A stretch of 64,000 nucleotides of DNA from Boesenbergia rotunda. Lineage: Eukaryota; Streptophyta; Magnoliopsida; Zingiberales; Zingiberaceae. Below, piece after piece: positions 56,569-64,000 of the stretch. A program made the position numbers and the translations under genes. The notes beneath the pieces were generated by a model. It ran no database searches, was not told where the DNA came from, and worked only from the letters and a program-made list of their open reading frames with translations. The stretch lies in the NCBI GenBank assembly GCA_024364735.1, contig JAGFNQ010000857.1, positions 652,676 to 716,675 on the forward strand, in the 5' to 3' direction. Position 1 is the first letter of the stretch. Every line of letters begins with the position of its first letter.

Positions 56569-58640
56569 TGTTGATGCAGTCTAGCCCGGTTGTTGTTTTG
56601 GTGTTTGACAATGATTTAAGTTTGGTTGAGCGAATTTGGGTTAAAGTCCTGGTCGGGGACTGGGCATGAAACCCTGGTGAGTGAAGCCAGGTCCTAGCTT
56701 GTGAAGCTAGGTTGAAATCCCGGTGAGTGAAGCTGGGTCCTGGTGAGTGAAGCCAGGTGATGGAAATCCCGGTGAGTGAAGCCGGGTCCTGGTGAGTGAA
56801 GCCAGGTGTTGGAAAAGTCCTAATTCGGAAGAGGTGGGTGAAAAGTCCTAGCTTGGAGGGCTAGGTGAAAAGTCCTAACTTGGAGGGTTAGGTGCAAATT
56901 CCCATCTTGGAGAGTTAGGTGAAAAAGTCCTGGCTTGGAGGGTCAGGTCCTAGCTTGGAGGGCTAGGTGTGGAAAAGTCCTAATTCGGAAGGGTTGGGTG
57001 AAAAGTCCTAGCTTGGAGGGCTAGGTGAAAAGTCCTAACTTGGAGGGTTAGGTGAAAAGTCCCAACTTGGAGAATTAGGTGAAAAGTCCTGGCTTGGAGG
57101 GTCAGGTGCCTAGCTTGGAGGGCTAGGTTGGATGAAGGTCTAACTCGGAGGGGTTGGGTGAAAAGTCATAGCTTGGAGGGCTAGGTGAAAAGTCCTAGAT
57201 TGGAGGGCTAGGTGAAAAGTCCTAACTTGGAGGGTTAGGTGCAAATTCCCAACTTGGAGAGTTAGATTGAAAAATCCTTAGCTTGGAGGGCTAAGGTGAA
57301 TGAAATCCTAGCTTGGAAGGCTAGGTCTGCGTCCCTGGATCGGTCTGGTGACCGATCAGGGAGTTGGCACGCTGCTCCTTCGTGGATCGGTCTGGTGACC
57401 GATCCAGCGATGTCTGATCGGTCTGGTGACCGATCAGGGAGTGTGTGTTTCACTCACTGCACAGCTCCTGATCGGTCTGGTGACCGATCATGGAGCGAAC
57501 AGTGAGTTGAGTTCCCCTGCTGATCTGCTCCTGATCGGTCTGGTGACCGATCAGGGATACTGCTCAGATCGGTCTAGTGAACGATCATTTGTCGCAAGGT
57601 TCTCACTATCACTGATCAGGATGACTCCTGATCGGTCTGGAAGCAGCCTGATTGGTCTGGTGACCGATCAGGCTGGAGCCTAATTGGTCTGGTGACCGAT
57701 CAGGCAGGAGCCTGATTGGTCTGGGGACCAATCAGGAGTGTGCAGAAGACTTCTGGATCGGTCTGGTGACCGAACAGGGTCCTTCCTGATCGGTCTGGTG
57801 ACCGATCAGGCGCAGAACTTTAATTCAAATATGCTGTCAGAAGTCTGTTTTCACTGCCGATTCTCCGATACACTGCTGATATGTTTTGATATGCATTGCT
57901 AAGCCTCTGTTGGAGTGTGCAGGTGATAGCAGGTGATTCAAACACTCAAGGAGGGTCAATGGGAGGCTTTCCGTTGAGCAGGTTTGCTGTTTCTCATTCT
58001 CAGGTTTCAACGGGCAACTGACGCAGCTGGCGACTGACGGAGGCTCAGCTGGAGAGGAGGTCTTCAGTGGACTGAGTGCTCAGGGAGGTCAGTGGGTTCA
58101 GGCTGGCTCAGTGGATGCTGATGAAGCTTGTGATGGTGAGCAGAGCTTAAGTGACGAAGCTGGAAGCAGAGGAGCGGAGGCGAACAAGACAGAAACTTGG
58201 GAAGTTTGGCTGGGTTGTGTTCGTGCTCTCTTTTGCTTTGTGCTTGAGCGATCTTGTTGCATTCCTGTGAGAGCTTTGTGAGTGTTCCTTCTTGTGTGAT
58301 CTCCTATACTTATGTTCCATCATCCGTGAGATCTGTGGAGAGGTTTCTCCACTGAGAAGGAGGCTCTATCTTATCCGGGTTCACCGGGGCTTGATCTGCC
58401 GACGATCAAGGGATCGCCCACCTTACGGGCACGCCAAGGAGTAGGGGCAAGTTATCCCCGAACCTTGTACATCACGGTGTTAGAGTCGGTTTGCTTTCCC
58501 TGTGTTTTTAGTTGCTGTTCTTCGTTTCTGCAATTGTATTCCGCTGCTTAACTCTTGAAGTGCAGAAATTCTCAAAAGAGCAAGACTTGTAGTGTCTGGC
58601 TATATTCACCCCCCCCTCTCTAGCCATCTCGTCTCCAACA
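56569..58640 (+). repeat. H 3' LTR with expanded hairpin array
   Basis: 2072 bp, 313 bp longer than the 5' LTR, mainly because the mini-hairpin array (56643-57330) has about ten additional units; the palindrome array has one unit fewer. Outside the arrays the two LTRs differ by scattered substitutions, so H is older than A3. Confidence 0.92.
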
Positions 58641-58645
58641 AGTAT

Positions 58646-60663
58646 AAGTCAGTTATGTGATGCAGGCTTTAGGGTTGAATTTCATGCTAGGAAGTGCATA
58701 ATAAGACATAATGAATCAAATAATGTTATATTAGAAGGGTATAGAGAAACAAACTTGTATTATCTTGATCTTGCCTATGCTACTAACAACTTAGCTAAGT
58801 GTTTAATGTCTAAAGAAGAAGAAGGGTGGTTGTGGCACCGGAGACTTGGACATGTCAACATGAGAAGCATTGCAAGAGTAGCCAAGGAAGAATTGGTGAA
58901 GGGGCTACCTATGATCAAGTACGAGAAGACCAAATTGTGTGATGCATGCCAAGAGGGTAAGCAATCAAAATAATCACACAAAGGTAAAACCCTAACCACT
59001 ACTACCTTACCATTAGAGCTCTTACATATTGATTTATTTGATTGCCATAGTACTCCCTCACTTGGAGGGAGTAAATATTGTTTAGTTATTGTAGATGATT
59101 TTTCTAGGTTTACATGGGTTTTCTCTATGAAACATAAGGACGATACCCTAAAAATCTTTATAGGATTTAGTAAAAGGGTAGAAAACGAAAAACACCTCAA
59201 AATAAACCGTATTAGGAGTGACCACGATGGGGAGTTCCAAAATTCAAGTTTCACACAATTTTGTGTAGAAAATGGATACAAGCATAAATTTTCATGCCCA
59301 AGGACTCCTCAACAAAATAGAGTAGTTGAGAGGAGAAACTGAGCCCTACAAGAAGCTGCTAGGACTATGCTTAATACATATTCTCTTCCTAGCTATTTTT
59401 GGGCCAAAGTGGTTAACACCGCTTGTTACATTCAAAACTGGGTTTTAGTACATAGGTTCCTAGGAAAAACACCCTTTGAATTATGGAATGGGAGAGTACC
59501 ACAAGTCCATTACTTTAGAGTCTTTGGATGCAAAGTGTATATCTTAAATACCAAAGATGATCTAAGGAAGTTTGAGTCAAAAGCCGATGAAGGAATTCTG
59601 GTTGGGTACTCATCCACTAGTAGGGGTTATAGAGTTTACAACAAGAGGACAAAAGTGATTGAGGAGTCCTCAAATGTTAAGTTTGATGAATCAACAAATA
59701 CCTACCCTAGAAAAGCCTCAATTGATAAGTATATGGAAGAAGACCAACCCCTTGCCCAAAGAATCCAAAACTTACATTTGGAGGGCAATGATCAAGGGGG
59801 AGTAAGAAGTACCCTAGAGGATGAGGAAGAAGGAGTCAATGAACCCACAACCTCTAGACCCTTGAGACATCACCAAGATCACCTTATTGACCAAATAGTG
59901 GGTGATGTCACTCAAGGAGTAAGGACTAGGTCCTATTTTAGGGACCAAACTAGTTAAATAGCTCTAATCTCTCAATTAGAACCTAAGTCTATTGATGAAG
60001 CATTGGGAGATATGGATTGGGTCTTAGCCATGCAAGAAGAGCTAAATCAATTTGAAAGGAGTGAGGTTTGGGAGTTGGTCCCTAGGCCCAATGATTGCAC
60101 CATTGTAACCATAAGATGGGTCTTTAGGAACAAGCTAGATGACCAAGGCAAAATCACTAGAAATAAGGCTAGATTAGTAGCTAGAGGGTTTAACCAAGTT
60201 GAGGGATTAGACTATGATGAGACTTATGCCCCCGTAGCTAGATTAGAATCTATTAGAATTCTACTAGCCTATGCCGCTCACATGGGTTTCACACTTCACC
60301 AAATGGATGTGAAATCGGCTTTCCTTAATGGGACCATTAAGGAAGAGGTCTATGTAGAACAACCCCCGGGTTTGAGGACCCTAACTATCCAAGACACGTT
60401 TACAAATTGAGAAAAGCCTTGTATGGATTGAAACAAGCTCCCCGGGCTTGGTATGAAAGGCTTTCATTATTTCTAGTGTCTAAGGGGATTTGGAGAGGAA
60501 CAATTGACCCTACATTGTTCCTAAAATCTAAGGATAAGGACATATTTGTTGCCCAAGTGAATGTAGATGATATCATTTTTGGGTCAACAAACAATGACTT
60601 CTTACAAGAATTCATCAAGTGTATGGAAGATGAATTTGAGATGAGTCTTGTAGGAGAATTAAC
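58646..60663 (+). pseudogene. D2 pol: integrase and RT, stops and a frameshift
   Basis: Continues after H at SQLCDAGF. Integrase zinc region with WHRRLGHVN and CDAC (58830-58955); core with LHIDLFD (59023), IRSDHDGEF (59212-59238; catalytic Asp kept) and NRVVERRN; the C-terminal part to about 59960; RT from about 60000, with [12 protein letters not shown] (60298) and NVDDIIFGS (60560), where Tyr of YVDD is Asn. Stops lie at 58971, 59340 and 59955, and there is a frameshift near 60405. C3 cuts the RT at 60663. Inactive, but the best-preserved pol in the window. Confidence 0.88.
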
Positions 60664-62160
60664 TGTTGGATCGATAGAATACGATAGAGGGGGGGGGGGG
60701 TGAATATCGTAAAACCTTTTCGGATAAAACTTTAAGAGAATAAGCAGCGGAAATTAAAACAACCAAACGCGAACACAAGGATTTACTTGGTTCGGAGTCG
60801 CGGTCGGCTCCTACTCTAAGGCCCACGGTCCTTGACCGTTTACTGTGGGCAATTCTATAATGCGCAAAGTGTTTTACAAAGAATTGTACAATAATATTGC
60901 AGTAAAAGAAAACAGAGTTACTCTTCGAGATCGATGCCCGGTATGGATCGTACTTTGGTGCGGAGGGTCGTCGTTGGCGCTTAGAATCTTGAGATCTGAG
61001 GTTTCCGGAGCAGAACGCTTGAGTCGAAGAGCGTAGAGGCTTTTGGAAAGTTGTTGCAGAAGCCTTGGGGGTCAAGCCCCTTATATAGTGAACCTAGGGC
61101 GCCCGGGACGATGGGGGCACCCTCCGCGTGTCACTCGATCCGCAAACATCTCGGTCAGCCCTTATCCCTCCAGGATCGGGCTCGAGGTTTGACGGGGGCG
61201 CCCTGGAAGCAGGGGGTGCCCGGGTTGACTCAATCAGCTGGCTTCTCGGCTGGATAGAATTCTATTTGCTTCGTTGGCTTGGACCCAGGGCGCCCGAGGC
61301 ATCCGGGGCACCCGGGAGCAGTGAGCTTCCGAAGCGTTTTCTCGCTAACTCTTGTTTGGCTTTGACTTAGGGCGCCCGGGACCTCCCGGGCGCCCAACCC
61401 AGCTGCCGCCCCTCTCCTTTAGGATGTTCTGAGCTGCAAAAACTTGTTCCTTCGGTCCTGCATCCAGGGTTAGTACCAAACAAAACAAAGCAAGCATGTT
61501 AGTGCATTTTACAGCCGTAGCTGTCTTGGTTCTGACTTTGGGTCGCCAAAATAGAACCCTAAGTCGAATCGACGCCTACTGTTCCCTCGACGGGGAACGC
61601 GTCCTCACCTACTCCTCTCAGGAGAATTTACTTGTTGCCAACCGGCTCCTCCGGTTGGACTTTTGCCCAACAGTCCTTTGCCAGGTGCCTAGCAGTCCTT
61701 CACCAAGTCTTCAGTGCCAAGCAGTCCTTCGCCTGGTGCCTAGCAGTCCTTCGCCAGGTCTTCAGTGCCAAGCTGTCCTTCGCCTGATTTTCGGTTCCAA
61801 GTTGTCCTTCGCCTGTGCCTAGCAATCCTTCCCCAGGTCTTCGGTACCAAGCAGTCCTTCGCTTGGTGCCTAGCAGTCCTTCGCTAGGTCTTCGGTACCA
61901 AGCAGTTCTTCGCCTGGTGCCTAGCAGCCCTTCGCTAGGTCTTCGACTCCTAGCAACCCTTCGCTAGGTGCCCAGCAGTCCTTCGCTAGGTCTTAGGGTT
62001 TTGATGCCTAGCATTCCTTTGCTAGGTGCCTAGCAGTCCTTCGCTAGGACTTCAATCTACACACTCAAGTAACATGTTAGATAAACATAACGTCTTAACT
62101 TTTGAACCCTTTGCCATTATCAAAACCCAGGTTTGACTTTGGGTGCTGTCTGCACCAATA
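60664..62160 (-). repeat. C3 3' LTR
   Basis: 1497 bp. The outer end reads TATTGGTGCAG (TG mutated to TA) and the inner end GATCCAACA on the element strand. It includes a run of G (plus strand, 60691-60701), a TATATAA box (61087-61081), a GGGCGCCCGGGA palindrome (61370) with decayed copies, and a hairpin array (61670-62055). Confidence 0.9.
61670..62055 (-). repeat. Mini-hairpin array in C3 LTR (U3)
   Basis: About fourteen units of 20-35 bp. Element-strand stems: CCTAGC/GCTAGG, CCTGGC/GCTAGG (one G-U) and CCAGGC/GCTTGG (one G-U), with the constant loop GAAGGACT. Confidence 0.85.
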
Positions 62161-62175
62161 ATCTCCCCCTTTTTG
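62161..62175 (-). other. C3 polypurine tract
   Basis: Element strand CAAAAAGGGGGAGAT against the 3' LTR. Confidence 0.85.
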
Positions 62176-63519
62176 ATTTATGGCAACCCGATTCAAAAAG
62201 TTAAGTTAATCAAAACAGGTGAAATACCAGTTTAGTTTCCTCCCCCTATGTTTTTCAAAGGTTCGTGGGGTTTGAAAAAAATTTCTAAGTCTAGAGATGG
62301 ATTTAATTTTCTCAACACTTAGAATATTTTTCGAAAGAAAATTTTCTAAAAAATTTTGGTTGGACACTTTGAAAAATTTATACTTAGAAATTTAGAAAAA
62401 TTTTCAAGTAAATAACTTAGTAAAAACTTTTTTGAAAAGTTTAGAAAACTTTCAACTCCTTAGAAGCAAAAAAAAATTTTAATCTCTTTAGTACTTTTAG
62501 AAACTTTTTGCTTAGTAACTTTTCTATTAGAGAAGTTAGAAATAAGTACTTAGAGATATTTTGAACATAGCTTAAGTTTAAGTACTTAGAAAACACTTTT
62601 GAAAACCGCTTGTGTCAAGTACTTAAAATCAATTTTGAAAACAACATAGATCAAGTACTTAGAAACAGTTTTGAAAAACTTAGATTAAGTACTTTGAAGC
62701 AATTTTGAAAAACTTAGATTAAGTATTTTGAAGCAGTTTTGAAAAACTTAGATTAAGTACTTTGAAGCAGTTTTGAAAAACTTAGATTAAGTACTTTTTG
62801 AAGAAAAGATAAAGTTTGAATTTTGAAAATTTTTGAATTTTGATAAATTTTAAAGCTTCTCTCCTTTCCTATCTCTCCCCCTTTGCCATATATCAAAAAA
62901 CAAAGCAATATAACAACAAAAAATAAATTGCATAAGGATATAACAAAAGAATGATGTGCTGTACTGAACCAATTCAAGATATAACTGAACCAAAACAAAT
63001 TTGAATTCTCTCTGTAGGGGCTTGTCTAACCCAATTAGCTACTTACTAACTGTTATAAACAGTAGTTTTCGCTAGGGTTAGTCAAGTTGAGTGTTTTGTT
63101 CAAGTTAGATTTTCTAAGCTTGACACTTAACTTGATTACTGTTGATTGGTATTTAGTGCCCCAATTACTGCAGATGCACAGACTTAAGCATCTTGAATCA
63201 AGGCAAAGACCTAAGCATCTCAACCTATTCTAGGTGATCAATCAAAAGTACCCTAAGGTGCTTATGAGATGCTGGCTTCTAGATCTATAGGTGCATGCAG
63301 TTCTAGGGTTAGGGCCTAGGCTAAGTCCATTTGCGAAAAAGCCCTAGTTTTGAAGGGGGTAGTTTTTGAAAATAAAAACTAAGTCGAAAAATTATTTTAA
63401 AAGGAATGCCAAAAAGATTTTTCAAACTAAGTAAAAGCTGATTTTAAAATCAAGTAGAGCAGTTTTAAAATTATTTCAAATCAAATAAAGCAGTTTTTAA
63501 AAACAGAAGTTGAGTAATC
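62176..63519 (-). other. C3 3' non-coding region with 36-bp tandem repeats
   Basis: AT-rich; no gene. At 62640-62800 a unit of about 36 bp (AACTTAGATTAAGTACTTTG then AAGCAGTTTTGAAA) occurs about four times, with looser copies back to 62560. It resembles the AT-rich 3' region of C1. Confidence 0.78.
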
Positions 63520-64000
63520 CTATTCTACCAACCATAATCCTAACTGCCTTCTTAGTGAACTGAACTCAGACTCAGGTAGGGGTTTGGTGAATATGTCAGC
63601 TAGGTTAGATTTAGAGTCTACATGCTTAAGGATTATCTCACCCCTGGCTACATGATCACTTACAAAGTGGTGTTTAACTTTTATGTGTTTAGTTCTGGAA
63701 TGTTGGATTGGATTCTTAGTTAGGTTAATTGAGCTTATATTATCAATGTAGACCTGAGTTTGAGTGTAGTTAAGCTGGAAGTCTTTGAGAGTGTGCATCA
63801 TCCATAAGAGTTGTGCTACACACTCTCCTAAGGCTACATACTCAACTTCAGTTGTGGATAGAGCTACACAGTGTTGCTTTCTGCTGCACCAACTTACTAG
63901 ACTATTTCCTAATAGTTGACAGCTTCCACTTGTGCTCTTTCTATCTAATTTACAACCAGCGTAGTCAGAATCAGAGTATCCTAACAAGTCAAAGGTTGAG
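63520..64000 (-). CDS. pol: C3 RNase H, C-terminal end of pol
   Basis: Open from the window edge to the stop at 63520, with no internal stop. Copia RNase H, which removes the RNA strand during reverse transcription. Visible marks in order: GYSDSDYAGCKLDRKSTSG with the first catalytic Asp, STTEVEYVALGE with the Glu, QVYIDNISSINL with the next Asp, HIKVKHHFVSDHV, and the C-terminal ADIFTKPL. The SIRE/Maximus style agrees with the LTR features. Only the last 160 codons are in the window, so the remainder of pol is untested. Confidence 0.88.
   Translation of the reverse strand, partial: STFDLLGYSDSDYAGCKLDRKSTSGSCQLLGNSLVSWCSRKQHCVALSTTEVEYVALGECVAQLLWMMHTLKDFQLNYTQTQVYIDNISSINLTKNPIQHSRTKHIKVKHHFVSDHVARGEIILKHVDSKSNLADIFTKPLPESEFSSLRRQLGLWLVE

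Larger units (their letters stand above)
51107..58640 (+). mobile_element. Complete gag-only Sirevirus-like element H
   Basis: 7534 bp, plus strand, with target duplication AGTAT (51102-51106 and 58641-58645) in D2 pol. LTRs 51107-52865 (1759 bp) and 56569-58640 (2072 bp), Met primer site 52868-52879, gag 52924-54537, 2 kb of non-coding sequence, polypurine tract. Only a small remnant of protease (WVVDDGCSK, near 54567) remains of pol, so it is a gag-only (TR-GAG-like) element. Confidence 0.93.
38381..60663 (+). mobile_element. Sirevirus-like element D2, split by A3 and H
   Basis: Plus-strand copia: 5' LTR (38381-38679 plus 48526-49154, split by A3), Met primer site, gag (49212-50873), pol (50874-51106 and 58646-60663, split by H), ended within RT by C3. 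TTTTC (38376-38380) is the expected target copy. It has gag, protease, integrase and RT, so it was once autonomous, but now carries several stops and one frameshift. Confidence 0.88.
60664..64000 (-). mobile_element. Sirevirus-like element C3, 3' part, runs off right edge
   Basis: Minus strand: RNase H end (64000-63520), 3' non-coding region, polypurine tract (62175-62161), 3' LTR (62160-60664). TTAAC (60659-60663) is the expected target copy in D2. The LTR and 3' region resemble C1, and RNase H is open, so C3 may be the autonomous relative of C1. Confidence 0.88.

Noticed and set aside
1..64000. Host genes, rRNA or true tRNA genes
   Set aside because: No non-transposon domain, no rRNA-like block and no complete tRNA fold seen; box-B-like pieces belong to the SINE-like insert or LTR.

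Overview
This 64 kb window comes from a repeat-rich flowering-plant nuclear genome. I see no host protein-coding gene, rRNA, tRNA or CRISPR array. Almost every base belongs to an LTR retrotransposon (Ty1/copia or Ty3/gypsy), plus one SINE-like insertion. The Sirevirus-type copia families and initiator-Met/Asp primer sites fit a monocot. I suspect a Zingiberales-like genome from general resemblance only (low confidence).

Layout. The window is the middle of one deeply nested stack. The oldest host is a minus-strand copia element, here called I (31257-33666). On its left it is broken by a plus-strand copia, F (18867-31256). F is broken by minus-strand F1 (16359-18866), F1 by minus-strand G (13461-16358), G by A2, an Athila-like gypsy element (3922-13460), and A2 by a Tekay-like gypsy element (1-3921). 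F also holds the complete element C1 (22239-29568, target duplication AGTAC) and a SINE-like insert (29890-30110). G holds a solo LTR, D1 (14736-15833). On the right, I is broken by C2 (33667-38380, plus), and C2 by D2 (38381-60663, plus). D2 is interrupted by A3 (38680-48525, TSD GCGAG), H (51107-58640, TSD AGTAT) and C3 (60664 to beyond the right edge, minus). Every strand and LTR position agrees with this order, so the missing halves should lie outside the window in reverse order.

How the elements relate. F, I, C2 and D2 carry gag-pol sequence broken by stops, frameshifts or changed catalytic residues. C1 and H keep a gag but no recognisable pol. A2 keeps gag and protease but no RT or integrase. 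A3 lacks even the gag core and protease, yet has one uninterrupted 773-codon frame and LTRs that differ at only about three sites by eye, so it moved recently, presumably using enzymes supplied by relatives. C3 shows an intact RNase H end and may be a pol donor for the C family.

Most unusual signals: (1) A3 and A2 encode a 27-residue tandem repeat (8 and about 5 copies), followed by three LRPP motifs and a hydrophobic C-terminus, where pol would normally be. (2) The U3 parts of the C and H LTRs hold arrays of small hairpins whose stems change on both sides so that pairing is kept, with G-U wobbles only on the element's sense strand. This suggests selection on RNA folding. (3) Each Sirevirus-like family carries its own palindrome array in the LTR.
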